From: Oscillatoriales cyanobacterium
GTDB taxonomy: Bacteria > Cyanobacteriota > Cyanobacteriia > CACIAM-69d
Direction: 5' to 3'
Assembly: GCA_004292515.1 (NCBI GenBank)
Contig: RDXB01000068.1
Location: forward strand, 1 to 50,368
Length of the DNA: 50,368 nt
This document shows positions 1 through 8,812 of this stretch, piece by piece. Every line of letters begins with the position of its first letter. Positions within the stretch are counted from its first letter, which is position 1. The notes beneath the pieces are model-generated. The model did not search any database, had not been told where the DNA came from, and saw only the letters and a program-made list of their open reading frames with translations. Both the position numbers and the translations under genes were made by a program.

Positions 1-1130
1 ACCCCCGCGTGCAGGGCGCTCACGTCATCAACCAAGATCACCTGCTCGGCATCGGCCAAGCGGAGATCGCCCGGTTGGTTCGAGAACACGTGCCAGTAGC
101 CGGGGCTGACCGTCACCTTTGCGCCCATGTTGGCGTGGCCCGTGGGTTGTGCGCCCAGACGCTTGGCGGTTCCGGCGCTGTGCAGGAAGTTGCTCAGTTG
201 CCCATCGGTAATCAGCGGGATGCGGCGGGTGGGCGTGCCTTCGCCGTCAAACCAGCTTGCGCCAATGTTGCCGGGGTGGTGTTCATCGTCCGCCAGTGAC
301 AGGATCGATGCGGCCAGGGTTTGGCCCAGCGCATCCGGCGTGGAGAGGCTTTGCTTATCCAAAATGCTCTGGGCGTTGAACAGGTTGGAAAAGGCTCCCA
401 GCAAGCTCAGGAAGGCTTCTGGCGAAAAGACCACCGGATATTTGCCCGACTGAATTTTGTCGTAGTTCAGGTGGCTGAGGGTTTTGTCGGTGCTCTCTTG
501 CAGGCAACCTTCTAGGTCGAGGCGATCGAAGCTGCGGGCCATGCGGAATGCGCCGCCGCTGCGGGGTTTGCGCCCTTCCTGTTCGGTTTTGGCGTAGAGA
601 TACATGGAGGCGATCGAGCGGGCCTCGTGCCGTAGAGCGCCTTCGCTGTTCAGATAAAACCGCTCCGTGTCGCTTTGGGACAGGCCGTTGTAGGGCACGG
701 AGGTGATCGCCGGGTGGGCATCCAGCAGCCGTTTTTCGGCATCGGCTAGGGCCGTGATCAGGGTGTTGATCGGGGCGGGCGGGGCCATGTCGCTGGTGTT
801 GCCCTCAATCGGCTGGGTGGCTTCGGGGCTGAAGTCCGGCACATTGTCCGTGGCTCCGAAGGCGCTGGCCTCGCTGGCGGTGCGCAGGGCCAGTTCCAGC
901 CCGGCCTGATCGATGTCGGTGGTGGAGGTGATGCCCACGCGCCCGTCTTGGTTCCAAACCCGCACGGTCACGCCCGATCGCTGGGAGGCCTTCACCTGTT
1001 CCGGTTCGCCGTCGCGCACTTTGACGCTGGTTTCATCGACAGATGACCCATACAGATCAAATTGTTTGATGCCCAAATCGGTTGCGAGATCGCGGGCATC
1101 CGTTGCCAATTGTTCGATCGAAATTGCCAC
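1..1130 (-). CDS. tldE: TldE/PmbA metalloprotease subunit, partial (C-terminus beyond window)
   Basis: Reading the minus strand from a GTG at 1130 gives an open frame that begins MAISIEQLATDARDL and runs off the left edge after about 376 codons. TldE (PmbA) is the non-catalytic partner of TldD; together they form a protease that trims peptides such as modified leader peptides and, in E. coli, degrades CcdA. The GTG lies 3 nt after the tldD stop codon, so the two genes are almost certainly one operon with coupled translation. No HExxxH motif is visible in the part present, as expected for the TldE partner. A full TldE is about 440-450 residues, so roughly 70 residues are missing beyond the edge. 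Identity is inferred from the partner gene and overall similarity. Confidence 0.88.
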   Translation of the reverse strand, partial: MAISIEQLATDARDLATDLGIKQFDLYGSSVDETSVKVRDGEPEQVKASQRSGVTVRVWNQDGRVGITSTTDIDQAGLELALRTASEASAFGATDNVPDFSPEATQPIEGNTSDMAPPAPINTLITALADAEKRLLDAHPAITSVPYNGLSQSDTERFYLNSEGALRHEARSIASMYLYAKTEQEGRKPRSGGAFRMARSFDRLDLEGCLQESTDKTLSHLNYDKIQSGKYPVVFSPEAFLSLLGAFSNLFNAQSILDKQSLSTPDALGQTLAASILSLADDEHHPGNIGASWFDGEGTPTRRIPLITDGQLSNFLHSAGTAKRLGAQPTGHANMGAKVTVSPGYWHVFSNQPGDLRLADAEQVILVDDVSALHAG

Positions 1131-1133
1131 GAC

Positions 1134-2603
1134 TTAGCGACCTCCCACGGTAATTGCATCGACTTTGATGTGGGGTTGACCCACGGTGACATAGACACTG
1201 CCACTGACCGACCCACAGAACCCCGGCGACAGGGCCAAATCATTAGAAGACATGGAAATTTTCTGCATGATTTCCACCGCTTCCCCGATCAAGGTTGCGC
1301 CTTTCAAGGGTTTGGTGAGCTTGCCGTTTTCAATCAGGTAGGCTTCATCTACACCGAAATTAAATTGACCGGTAGGGCCGACACTGCCGCCGCCCATTCG
1401 CTTGCAATAAATGCCGCGATCGATCGAGCCAAACAGATCGTCGATCGAGAAGTCACCGGGGGCGATGTAGGTATTCCGCATCCGAGACGCGGCGGCGAAG
1501 GTGTAGCCCTGACGGCGGCCGCTGCCGGTGCGGGGATGGCCGGTTTTCACAAAGCCAGCGCGATCGGAAATGAAGTTTTTCAAAATGCCATTTTCGATCA
1601 ACAAGGTGCGCTGAACGGGCATTCCTTCATCGTCCATATCCAACGTGCCAAAGGCATTGTCACTCAAGCCTTCATCCCAAGCAGTCAAATTTTCATGGGC
1701 GATTTTTTCGCCTTTCTTGTCCCAAAAGGGTGTGGTTTTGCGTTCCACTTGGGTGGTTTCTAGCAGGTGGCCGCAGGCTTCGTGGAAAATCACGCCACCG
1801 AAGGCATTGGCCATGATCACGGGATAGTTGCCCGATTCCACATAGTCGGCGTAGAGCATTTTGCCCGCCGATTCAGCAATGTCGCCCGTGAATTTTTCGT
1901 AGTCCCAATCTCGCAGGAATTGGGGATTGCTGGCATCGCCGGCCCGTTGACCAATGGACGATCGATTGGCCCCATCGGCACAAAGCAAGCTCGACCCCAC
2001 CGATTGAGTCAGGCGGATGTCGTGGGCAAACACCCCATCACTGGCGGCCACCAATACTTCTTGCCAATCGCGAAAATAGCTCGATCGCCGCGATTGCACA
2101 TGGCTGCCTTGTTTGGCCAACGCGCCATTGGCCGCCAACAACACCTCGCCCATTTCCTTCATGGGGCTGCATTGACCCAACCAAGCATCTTTGTCCTTGG
2201 TGGCCACGTAGTCCCGCAGGGGTTCTAGGTTCACTTCGGGAATGTAGGCGCTGGGACTTGGTAAGGTCAGCCCCAAAATCGCTAGGGCTTTTTCCAGCGC
2301 AGATCGCAACCCGGCAAAGGTCAGATCATTGGTGCTGACATAGCAATCGGCTTGGCCACGAAACACGCGCACGCCCGCGCCGGTCGCCAGTCGGGGGGCG
2401 ATGCTGGTGATGGCATCGTCTTCGGCCAGGCAGTTGATGTAGTTGCTGCGCTCCAGGAAAAATTCCACAAAATCGGCTCCGGCGGCGCGCCCCCAACCCA
2501 GCAAGGTCGAAAGGGGCGATCGCCAGCTTTCATCGAAGCGATCGACCGTGGGCAGGTAACGCAACTCGGGCACATCCCGAGACAGCAGCAAAGTTGGAGC
2601 CAT
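1134..2603 (-). CDS. tldD: TldD zinc metalloprotease subunit
   Basis: About 489 residues, normal for TldD. The zinc-binding motif HEACGH (HExxxH) lies near residue 275 within the stretch [14 protein letters not shown], which is diagnostic for the TldD catalytic subunit; Gly-rich C-terminal sequence ([15 protein letters not shown]) is also typical. It acts in the cytoplasm with TldE, encoded 3 nt downstream. I chose the ATG at 2603 (MAPTLLL) because GAGGAA lies 7 nt upstream of it; a TTG at 2618 would be in frame but overlaps that ribosome binding site. Confidence 0.95.
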   Translation of the reverse strand: MAPTLLLSRDVPELRYLPTVDRFDESWRSPLSTLLGWGRAAGADFVEFFLERSNYINCLAEDDAITSIAPRLATGAGVRVFRGQADCYVSTNDLTFAGLRSALEKALAILGLTLPSPSAYIPEVNLEPLRDYVATKDKDAWLGQCSPMKEMGEVLLAANGALAKQGSHVQSRRSSYFRDWQEVLVAASDGVFAHDIRLTQSVGSSLLCADGANRSSIGQRAGDASNPQFLRDWDYEKFTGDIAESAGKMLYADYVESGNYPVIMANAFGGVIFHEACGHLLETTQVERKTTPFWDKKGEKIAHENLTAWDEGLSDNAFGTLDMDDEGMPVQRTLLIENGILKNFISDRAGFVKTGHPRTGSGRRQGYTFAAASRMRNTYIAPGDFSIDDLFGSIDRGIYCKRMGGGSVGPTGQFNFGVDEAYLIENGKLTKPLKGATLIGEAVEIMQKISMSSNDLALSPGFCGSVSGSVYVTVGQPHIKVDAITVGGR

Positions 2604-3011
2604 GTAATGATTCCTCAAACGGTGCGAAGGGCAGCAAACAGATCGGCAGCAAACGGGTCAAGGGTTGACCAAGGGGTATCGACCCATGAGAATCTTGCAC
2701 GATGGGCTTTAAGAAACGTTAAGCCGCGTTTCCCAGTCTAGCAAAGCGATGCCGTAGCAGCGTTTGGGCGAGGGCTGACCAAACTCAGTTCATGGCCAGT
2801 TTTGTGCAAAAGATTGAGGGGGTGTGATCATTTCCCAGAATGAGTCTGAAATCATCGATCTCCCATGCCTCAATCGTCGTAACCAGGGGCTGAAGCTCCT
2901 CGCTGCCCCACGATCCGTTAACGGCAGTATCAGGGTTTCAGGCTCGTTGATGACGGGTTCTAATCAGCAGCTCAACAAATGGTTCAACCGGTTCAACTTG
3001 GAGTGTGAGTG
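2604..3011. other. Intergenic gap holding a dispersed repeat
   Basis: Gap between divergent tldD and the DUF427 gene. Its right half (about 2827-2955) is a copy of repeat family A, described separately. I see no convincing gene in it; the short open frames here read through the repeat. Confidence 0.6.
2827..2955 (-). repeat. Dispersed repeat family A, copy A2
   Basis: Reverse-complement copy of the element at 48631-48761. Shared landmarks, read on the minus strand: ATCAACGAGCCTGAAACCCTGA, then a snap-back core around GGGGCTGAAGCTCC, then GACGATTGAGGCATGGG and GATTTCAGACTCATTCTGGG. Parts of the homology are imperfect, as expected of an old or fast-evolving repeat. No open frame is conserved between copies. 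Confidence 0.75.
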
Positions 3012-3509
3012 ATGGCCCCTTTCGATCGCATCGTCCCCGGCCCCGGCCAAGAATCCGTGTGGGACTATCCCCGCCCGCCCCGCTGGGAAGATTCCGGTAA
3101 GCAAATTCGGGTGGAACTGCATGGCGTGGTGATTGCCGAAACCAATCGGGCAAAACGGGTTTTGGAAACCAGCCATCCGCCGGTTTATTACATTCCCCCT
3201 GAGGATTTGCAGCAGGAATATTTTGAGCTGATTGCCCGATCGACCTTTTGCGAGTGGAAAGGTGTGGCCCGCTACTACAGCATCCAAGTGGGCGATCGCC
3301 GGGTCGAGGCTGCTGCTTGGTTCTATCCCGCGCCGACCGCCGCCTTTGCCGAGATTGCCAACTACGTGGCGATTTATCCCAGTGCTGTGGATGCCTGCTA
3401 TGTGGATGGCGAGCAGGTGCAGGCCCAGCCCGGTGATTTCTATGGTGGCTGGATCACCTCCGAGATCGTTGGGCCGTTTAAGGGATCGGTCGGGACTTGG
3501 GGGTGGTGA
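3012..3509 (+). CDS. DUF427 family protein
   Basis: 165 residues with the DUF427 layout: RVELHGVVIAETNRAKRVLET near residues 35-55, YYIPPEDL near 61, then CEWKGVARYYSI and YPSAVDA, all characteristic of this family of small beta-rich proteins. Biochemical function of DUF427 is not established to my knowledge. The ATG at 3012 is preceded by a GTG at 3009 and by GGAGTG, so the start is uncertain by one codon. It stands alone between tldD (divergent) and the symporter gene. Confidence 0.8.
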   Translation: MAPFDRIVPGPGQESVWDYPRPPRWEDSGKQIRVELHGVVIAETNRAKRVLETSHPPVYYIPPEDLQQEYFELIARSTFCEWKGVARYYSIQVGDRRVEAAAWFYPAPTAAFAEIANYVAIYPSAVDACYVDGEQVQAQPGDFYGGWITSEIVGPFKGSVGTWGW

Positions 3510-3518
3510 GACGCATCT

Positions 3519-3577
3519 AGGGCTGGATTAACGGGGGCTGGATTAACGGGGGCTGGATTAACGGGGGCTGGATTAAT
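3519..3577. repeat. 15-bp tandem repeat, four units
   Basis: Unit GGGGGCTGGATTAAC repeated four times with a final C-to-T change. It follows the DUF427 stop codon directly and is followed by a TTGTTGTTTTG-rich stretch up to the symporter gene. Confidence 0.9.
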
Positions 3578-3660
3578 GGTCGGTTAAGCTAGCGACAACG
3601 ATTGTTGTTTTGTTGTTGTTTTGTTGTTATTGATCATCGTTGTTTGCGAGACCTGAGCCT

Positions 3661-5076
3661 GTGACTGTCGATCGCCCTTCTCCGCTCGATCGCCTCACCT
3701 TCCCGGCCAAGCTGGCCTATGGTGCGGGTGATGCTGGGCCAGCCATTACGGCCAATCTGTTGGTTTTTTTGCAACTCGCTTTTTTGACCGATGTGGCGGG
3801 CTTGCCGGCCGGGTTGGCGGGGTCGGTATTGATGGTCAGCAAAATTGGCGACGCAATCAATGACCCGATTATTGGGGTGATGAGCGATCGCACCCGATCG
3901 CGCTGGGGCCGGCGCTACTCCTGGATGCTGTGGGGCGCGATCCCATTTGGGATCATGTTTTTCCTGCAATGGCTCGTGCCATCGGGGGATGCCTGGGTGC
4001 GCTATGGCTACTACGTGGCGCTGGGGTTGCTGTTCAACATTGCCTACACAGCGGTCAATCTGCCCTACACCGCTCTGACCGCTGAACTGACCGACGATTA
4101 CGACGAACGCACCAGCCTAAACAGCTTTCGGTTTGCCTTTTCGATCGGGGGCAGTCTGCTCTCGTTGGTGTTGGGCGCAGTGTTTGCCCAGGCGATCGCC
4201 GATCCCGTTTGGCGCTATATCTGGCTGGCCGGCTCTTGCACAATCTTGTCCGTACTACCGATCGTCTGGTGCGTGGTGGGCACATTTCGCTACGGGATGG
4301 CCGCCGAGCGCCGCTGTGCCGAACGCAACGACAGCGCGCCACCGATGGGACTGAAGCAGCAGTTAGCGATCGCCTTCAGCAACCGCCCGTTTTTGTATGT
4401 GATTGGCATCTATCTCTGTTCCTGGCTGGCGGTGCAGCTCACGGCCTCGATCCTGCCCTACTTCGTCGTTAGCTACATGGGCATGCAGCAATCGGACTTT
4501 TTCCTAGTGGCGATCGCCGTGCAGCTCACCTCCTTCGTCATGCTCTTTGTGTGGAGTGCCCTCAGTCGGCGGTGGGGCAAGCGAGGGGTCTACTTTGCGG
4601 GGATGGGTCTGTGGATTGTGGCCCAAGCGGGCTTGCTGCTGCTGCAACCGGGCCAAGTGGGCTTGCTCTACGCCCTGGCCGTGATGGCCGGCGTAGGTGT
4701 TTCCACGGCTTACCTCGTGCCCTGGTCGATGCTGCCGGACGTGATTGAGCTAGACGAGTTGCAAACAGGTCAGCGCCGGGAAGGCGTGTTCTATGCCTTC
4801 ATGGTGTTTTTGCAAAAGCTGGGCTTGGCGCTGGCCCTGTGGTTGGTGGGCCTCGCCCTCGAACTGGCAGGGTACATCGCCAGCCAGCCGGGCCAAGCAA
4901 TTCCGGCCCAGCCCTCTTCAGCCCTGTGGGCCATTCGGATGTCGATCGGGCCGCTACCCACTGCGGCCTTGATTGCTGGTTTGGTGTTGGCCTATTTCTA
5001 CCCGATTACCCGGGAAATTCACGCCGAGATCTTGCTGAAGTTAGATGAGCGAAAACGCTCTAATTCGGCTGATTAA
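3661..5076 (+). CDS. GPH-type (MelB-like) cation:sugar symporter, MFS
   Basis: About 471 residues with some 12 hydrophobic segments. The N-terminal FPAKLAYGAGDAGPAI and the loop ISKIGDAINDPIIGVMSDRTRSRWGRR-like stretch (GDAINDPIIG, SDRTRSRWGRR) are the signature of the glycoside-pentoside-hexuronide symporter family, which imports sugars with H+ or Na+ across the inner membrane. The substrate cannot be read from sequence. Start is uncertain: GTG at 3661 (VTVDRPS) or TTG at 3640, neither with a strong ribosome binding site. No sugar-catabolic gene is adjacent. Confidence 0.85.
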   Translation: MTVDRPSPLDRLTFPAKLAYGAGDAGPAITANLLVFLQLAFLTDVAGLPAGLAGSVLMVSKIGDAINDPIIGVMSDRTRSRWGRRYSWMLWGAIPFGIMFFLQWLVPSGDAWVRYGYYVALGLLFNIAYTAVNLPYTALTAELTDDYDERTSLNSFRFAFSIGGSLLSLVLGAVFAQAIADPVWRYIWLAGSCTILSVLPIVWCVVGTFRYGMAAERRCAERNDSAPPMGLKQQLAIAFSNRPFLYVIGIYLCSWLAVQLTASILPYFVVSYMGMQQSDFFLVAIAVQLTSFVMLFVWSALSRRWGKRGVYFAGMGLWIVAQAGLLLLQPGQVGLLYALAVMAGVGVSTAYLVPWSMLPDVIELDELQTGQRREGVFYAFMVFLQKLGLALALWLVGLALELAGYIASQPGQAIPAQPSSALWAIRMSIGPLPTAALIAGLVLAYFYPITREIHAEILLKLDERKRSNSAD

Positions 5077-5160
5077 GCGGTTACTTATTGCGGAACGGCG
5101 ATTGGGTCCTAACGAGGATGTCCGAAAAGCCAAGGTTGATGCTCTGGATGCCTCATTGAT

Positions 5161-5250
5161 CGACGGAAACAAGGAGCTTAAGCCCCTTGCTGCCACGACT
5201 ATTGGTGCTTGGTTCGGGCCGAAAACTACTTTTCAGACAGCCTCTAAGGG
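5161..5250 (+). repeat. Dispersed repeat family B, copy B1
   Basis: Snap-back core AAGGAGCTTAAGCCCCTT followed by GCCACGACTATTGGTGCTTGG, then GAAAACTACTTTTCAGACA. Closely matches 23806-23882 and the reverse complement of 28381-28455. It fills most of the gap between the symporter and the peroxiredoxin gene. Confidence 0.75.
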
Positions 5251-5387
5251 TGAGGGTCTCAATTACGGTGTTGTGAAACCAGAGATGGGGTTAAAATTTT
5301 TTCCCGATCGCGATCGGCGGAACTCTACAGCCCTGATGTAGCATTAGCCATAGTTTACAGACTGCAATTTTTCGCATCTCTCTTGTT

Positions 5388-5849
5388 ATGGCTATCCAAG
5401 TGGGCGATCGCGCACCTGAGTTCTCGCTGCCGACCCAAACCGGCGAAACCGTCACCCTCGCGCAATTCTTGGGTAAGCAACCGATCGTGCTGTATTTCTA
5501 TCCCAAGGACGACACCCCCGGTTGCACCATGGAGGCTTGCGGTTTTCGGGATAGCTACGATGCCTTTCAAGCAGCCGGAGCCGTGGTGATTGGGGTCAGT
5601 AGTGATTCGATCGAGTCTCACCAGTCCTTTGCCAGCAAATACAGCCTGCCGTTTGCCCTAGCGAGCGATCGCGATGGACAACTGCGAAAATCCTTTGGTG
5701 TGCCCAATGCCCTGTTGGTGTTGCCGGGGCGCGTCACTTACGTGATCGACAAATCCGGCGTAGTGCGCCACCAATTCAACGATATGCTCAATGCAAAAGC
5801 TCACGTCAGCGAAGCCTTGGCCATTGTTCAACAACTCGCAGCGGCCTAG
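5388..5849 (+). CDS. Peroxiredoxin Q / BCP type, atypical 2-Cys
   Basis: 153-residue thioredoxin-fold peroxidase that reduces H2O2 and organic peroxides in the cytoplasm using thioredoxin. The peroxidatic Cys46 lies in YPKDDTPGCTMEAC, with a resolving Cys51 five residues on, the arrangement of 2-Cys PrxQ enzymes. A glutathione peroxidase gene follows 150 bp downstream on the same strand, suggesting an oxidative-stress pair, though a tandem repeat separates them. Compare the second PrxQ at 42733, which lacks the resolving Cys. Confidence 0.93.
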   Translation: MAIQVGDRAPEFSLPTQTGETVTLAQFLGKQPIVLYFYPKDDTPGCTMEACGFRDSYDAFQAAGAVVIGVSSDSIESHQSFASKYSLPFALASDRDGQLRKSFGVPNALLVLPGRVTYVIDKSGVVRHQFNDMLNAKAHVSEALAIVQQLAAA

Positions 5850-5887
5850 AGATTGCTGGCTAGAGATTGCTGGCTAGAGATTGCTGG
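5847..5887. repeat. 14-bp tandem repeat, three units, overlapping a stop codon
   Basis: Unit TAGAGATTGCTGGC repeated three times. The first TAG of the array is the stop codon of the peroxiredoxin gene, so the repeat began at the very end of the coding region. Confidence 0.88.
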
Positions 5888-5998
5888 GCCGTATCGGCTA
5901 ATTACTGGGCTGTATCGTGGGACTGACCGAACAGGTTTTTACCAGGTTTTCGCAAGGTTTCTGCAAAGTCTCTGCAAATACAATTCCTATCCAAAACC

Positions 5999-6481
5999 AT
6001 GGCTACCATGACAGACATTCGCGTTAAAACCATTGACGGTCAAGAGCAGTCCTTGAGTCAATACCAAGGCAATGTGTTGTTGATTGTCAATGTTGCATCC
6101 TATTGCGGCTACACACCCCAATATCAAGGCTTGCAAGAGCTACACGAACAATATCGCGATCGCGGTTTCAAAATCCTGGCATTTCCCTGCAATGACTTCG
6201 GGGCACAGGAACCGGGAACCAATGAGCAAATCAAAACCTTTTGCTCAACGCGCTACAACGTGTCTTTTGAATTATTTGACAAGGTTCATGCCAAAGGTTC
6301 TGAGCAACACCCGCTTTACCAATGGCTGACAACCCATGCCACACCGACGGGCGATGTGAGCTGGAATTTTGAGAAATTTCTCATTGGCAAACAGGGTGAA
6401 ATTGTGGGCCGCTTCCCCAGCCGTGTGGCCCCCAATGATGCGGAGTTGCTTGGGGCGATCGATCAAGCCTTAGCAGCTTAG
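5999..6481 (+). CDS. Glutathione peroxidase family protein (thioredoxin-type, Cys)
   Basis: 160 residues. The catalytic tetrad is visible: Cys36 in NVASYCGYTPQY, Gln70 in FPCNDFGAQEPG, and Trp122-Asn123 in SWNFEKFL. Cys replaces the selenocysteine of animal enzymes; such bacterial proteins usually use thioredoxin or NADPH-linked donors and act on lipid and organic hydroperoxides. It follows prxQ in the same direction. ATG at 5999 used; a second ATG at 6008 (MTDIRVK) is equally possible. Confidence 0.93.
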   Translation: MATMTDIRVKTIDGQEQSLSQYQGNVLLIVNVASYCGYTPQYQGLQELHEQYRDRGFKILAFPCNDFGAQEPGTNEQIKTFCSTRYNVSFELFDKVHAKGSEQHPLYQWLTTHATPTGDVSWNFEKFLIGKQGEIVGRFPSRVAPNDAELLGAIDQALAA

Positions 6482-6520
6482 GAAATTTTGGGGCTGAACT
6501 AGTCGTGATCACAAGAGATC

Positions 6521-6838
6521 AGGGATGGTCATTCATTAGCCCATTAGCCTGAAACGCCGATTCCACTGTTCGCTAATTGCAGGGAATGAGGGGCTTAGGG
6601 CGTGTCATCAAATGAGTTTGGTTTGGGCTGGAACAACCCATTTTCCTAGCCCAACCGCCCTAGACAATTGGCTCAAGCCCCTTGCCCCTCACGATCAAGT
6701 CACGATCAAGTCACGCCAGAATCAGGGGTTCAGGGATTTGGTGACAGCCCCTAAGCCCCTTGTTTCTAGGACGATTGAGGCGTGGAAAATCGATGATTTC
6801 AGATTCATTTTGGGCATGGTGATAGCTCCTAGTCTCCT
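6521..6838 (+). repeat. Dispersed repeat family A, copy A3 (interrupted)
   Basis: Left part carries GCCTGAAACGCCGATTCCAC and GAGGGGCTTAGG; right part carries AGCCCCTTG, GACGATTGAGGCGTGG and GATGATTTCAGATTCATT. About 140 bp of unrelated or degenerate sequence sits between them, where intact copies have only a few bases. Confidence 0.65.
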
Positions 6839-6840
6839 CC

Positions 6841-6887
6841 ATGTCGATTGGTGCTTGGCTCGTGTTGGAAAATCTTTTTCAGACACC
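6841..6887 (+). repeat. Dispersed repeat family B, partial copy B4
   Basis: Contains GATTGGTGCTTGGCTCG followed by GGAAAATCTTTTTCAGACA, matching the 3' half of B1 at 5200-5240. The snap-back core is missing; it abuts family A copy A3. Confidence 0.6.
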
Positions 6888-6928
6888 CCCACAGCCCCAA
6901 ATCAACACCAAATCAACAAGTACATATT

Positions 6929-7118
6929 GGGACTGACGCAGAACAGGACTGACGCAAAACAGGACTAACATAAAACCTGAATTGCCCTCATCGATTGCCC
7001 TCATTGCCCAACCCTATCCTCCCCTGTGGGACGAAGGGAAACCAGTGTTTTGGGGTTTCCCCGTCCTGTTTGGGAAAGGGGTATGGGATGAGGGTTTTGG
7101 CAAATCCTGCGTAGATTC
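6929..7118 (+). repeat. MITE-like repeat family C, copy C2
   Basis: Left end has the 16-bp end motif AGGACTGACGCAAAAC three times in tandem (variants at about 6930, 6946, 6961), then AAAACCTGAATTGCCCTCAT; right end has GATGAGGGTTTTGGCAAATCCTGCG. The left-end and interior landmarks match the copy at 28559-28705. The right terminal repeat is damaged (GCGTAGATTC instead of GCGTCAGTCC). Confidence 0.65.
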
Positions 7119-7184
7119 TGATTCAGTAACCGCTCGGCAACCACTCGGCAACCACTCAGCTACTACTCGACAACAACTCAATTC

Positions 7185-7787
7185 ATGAAGGCTTATTTTG
7201 GTTGGCTAGCACTGTTGTTGGGGCTGGGCTGGCAGATGGCGATCGCCCCTGACCCAACCAAGGCGCAAACAACAAGCCCGATCGCCCCCATTCCCCAGGC
7301 CAGCCCCTTTGGTCAGCAAGAGGTTGATCAGTCTAAATTTGTGGCGATCGCTCAACCCCTAGGGTCAGATTCCCATAAGTTGTTAGTGCTTGAACAAATC
7401 TCTAACCGTCGCCTTTGCTGGTCAGAAACGGGACGCTATCCCACCCAAATTGACCCCCTACTGGTTACGTTCAATTTCACCGGTATTTGTGGTCGCAGCA
7501 TTGACAGCAACGGGTTTTCGATTCGTGTTGCGGGCAATGACTTGGCATTGCAATATAGCTTGCGCCTCAGTCGCCGCTTCAATTCTGTTGTGCTTCAGGG
7601 AACGCCTTTCAGTACTGGGCAGGGGCCAGCCATGGACATTGCGACCACGGGTGGGTTTACGTCGGGATTTTTAAAGTTGCAATTATTCCCTGGCTGGCGC
7701 TTTACCAAACGCACCTATAACGGCCGCCCCTTGCCCCATTTTTATTTCACGAATGACTCCTATGATTCGGCAATTACCCCTAAATAG
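7185..7787 (+). CDS. Secreted DUF3747 family protein
   Basis: 200 residues. A Sec signal peptide is clear: KAYFGWLALLLGLGWQMAIA followed by a processing region near PTKAQT. The mature part has the DUF3747 signature, FGQQEVDQSKFVAIAQPLG and KLLVLEQISNRRLCW, then ICGRSIDSNGFSIR. This family is found in cyanobacteria and is exported; its function is unknown to me. Two Cys (in RRLCW and GICGRS) may form a disulfide in the periplasm. Confidence 0.82.
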   Translation: MKAYFGWLALLLGLGWQMAIAPDPTKAQTTSPIAPIPQASPFGQQEVDQSKFVAIAQPLGSDSHKLLVLEQISNRRLCWSETGRYPTQIDPLLVTFNFTGICGRSIDSNGFSIRVAGNDLALQYSLRLSRRFNSVVLQGTPFSTGQGPAMDIATTGGFTSGFLKLQLFPGWRFTKRTYNGRPLPHFYFTNDSYDSAITPK

Positions 7788-7878
7788 TCGGCCTGGTCAA
7801 ACCTCCGTTGAGGGGCTGGCTTTGATTGGGGATTTTGCTGAATTGGCAAGGTCGAGGAAGATAGTAGTTCTGATCGGT

Positions 7879-7937
7879 AATGAGATCATAAAAGCCTTTA
7901 CCAATAAAGGTTTCAGGTCATGATTGGTCTCATTTTT
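7879..7937. terminator. Hairpin between convergent genes, possible terminator
   Basis: Outer arms AATGAGA and TCTCATT, with an inner stem CCTTT..AAAGG, followed by a run of five T on the plus strand. It lies 90 bp after the DUF3747 gene and before the convergent rsmG, where a terminator is expected. Long loops make it weaker than a textbook stem. Confidence 0.45.
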
Positions 7938-8000
7938 GATTGACGCTACTATAGTCAACGGTGATCGCTACGACTAAGTCAGTGCGACTAATCAGTACGA

Positions 8001-8705
8001 CTAATCAGTTTTTTGCAGATAGACGCAGTGGCGATCGCCTCCCGAAACGGGTGTTTTGAAGGCATCAACTCCGAGAATTTTGGCTCCCCATTGTGCTAGC
8101 GGATCATCGAGCGTGGCTGCTTCTTCAGCGCTCCAATGGCCGCGATAGAGCACCGCAATTCCCCGAGGAGCCAACATCGGCAACGCATAGTGGGCACACA
8201 GATTCGCCGCCCCGACCGCCCGCAGGGTTACAAGCTGAAAATTGGGCTTGGGGCCGGGTCGCCGCACAAATTGCTCGGCGCGATCGCACTCGGTTTTGGC
8301 ATTGGTCAGCCCCAGTTCGGTGATCGTTTCGGCCACAAATTGAATTTTTTTGCGGGTGCTATCCATCAGCAACCAGCGCCATTCTGGAAAGGCGATCGCC
8401 CCCGGTAGCCCCGGAAACCCACCGCCAGTTCCCAAGTCCGCCACGGTGATTTTGTGGGGATCTTGGCCTGCTAATGCAGCCTGCAATACTGGCGACAACA
8501 GCCCACGCATCGAGTCCCAAAGGTGCTTTTCCCAAAAGTCCATCGGCTCGGTAATCCGCGTCAAATTCATCCGCTGGTTTCCGGCCAAAACCAGCTCGTA
8601 TAGCCGCTGAAATTGCGCTTGTTGCTCTGGGCTGGGTTGCCATTGGGTGGTCGATTGCCACGGCTCGATCGCATCGGGAAGCAGGGGCGCTGGGGAAAGA
8701 GTCAT
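8001..8705 (-). CDS. rsmG: 16S rRNA (guanine-527-N7) methyltransferase RsmG
   Basis: 234 residues. The SAM-binding motif VADLGTGGGFPGLPGAI lies near residue 90, preceded by NLTRITEPMDFWEKHLWDS, both highly characteristic of RsmG (GidB). The enzyme makes m7G527 in 16S rRNA using S-adenosylmethionine; loss gives low-level streptomycin resistance in other bacteria. I chose ATG 8705 (MTLSPAP); a TTG at 8732 is in frame but less likely. tatC lies upstream on the same strand with about 107 bp between. Confidence 0.94.
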   Translation of the reverse strand: MTLSPAPLLPDAIEPWQSTTQWQPSPEQQAQFQRLYELVLAGNQRMNLTRITEPMDFWEKHLWDSMRGLLSPVLQAALAGQDPHKITVADLGTGGGFPGLPGAIAFPEWRWLLMDSTRKKIQFVAETITELGLTNAKTECDRAEQFVRRPGPKPNFQLVTLRAVGAANLCAHYALPMLAPRGIAVLYRGHWSAEEAATLDDPLAQWGAKILGVDAFKTPVSGGDRHCVYLQKTD

Positions 8706-8812
8706 GGGCCACGAGATCAAACTGCTAGGCAATTTAAGCGCACTTTCAGCGCTTTCTGGTGGCGATCGCCCCCGAAATTAATCAACCCCATTCATCAACC
8801 CCCTGCGCTGAC

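Larger units (their letters stand above)
6482..7184. other. 700-bp gap made of nested dispersed repeats
   Basis: No gene is supported here. From left to right the gap holds a split copy of family A (6521-6600 and 6741-6838), the 3' half of family B (6841-6887), and a family C element (6929-7118). The 60-bp spacing sequence between the two A halves has its own inverted pieces, so A3 may be an expanded copy. Confidence 0.65.

Noticed and set aside
2824-3012. Small open frame between tldD and DUF427
   Set aside because: It reads through repeat family A copy A2.
5045-5341. 98-codon open frame overlapping the end of the symporter gene
   Set aside because: Most of it lies in repeat family B copy B1, no ribosome binding site is clear, and no protein family is recognisable.
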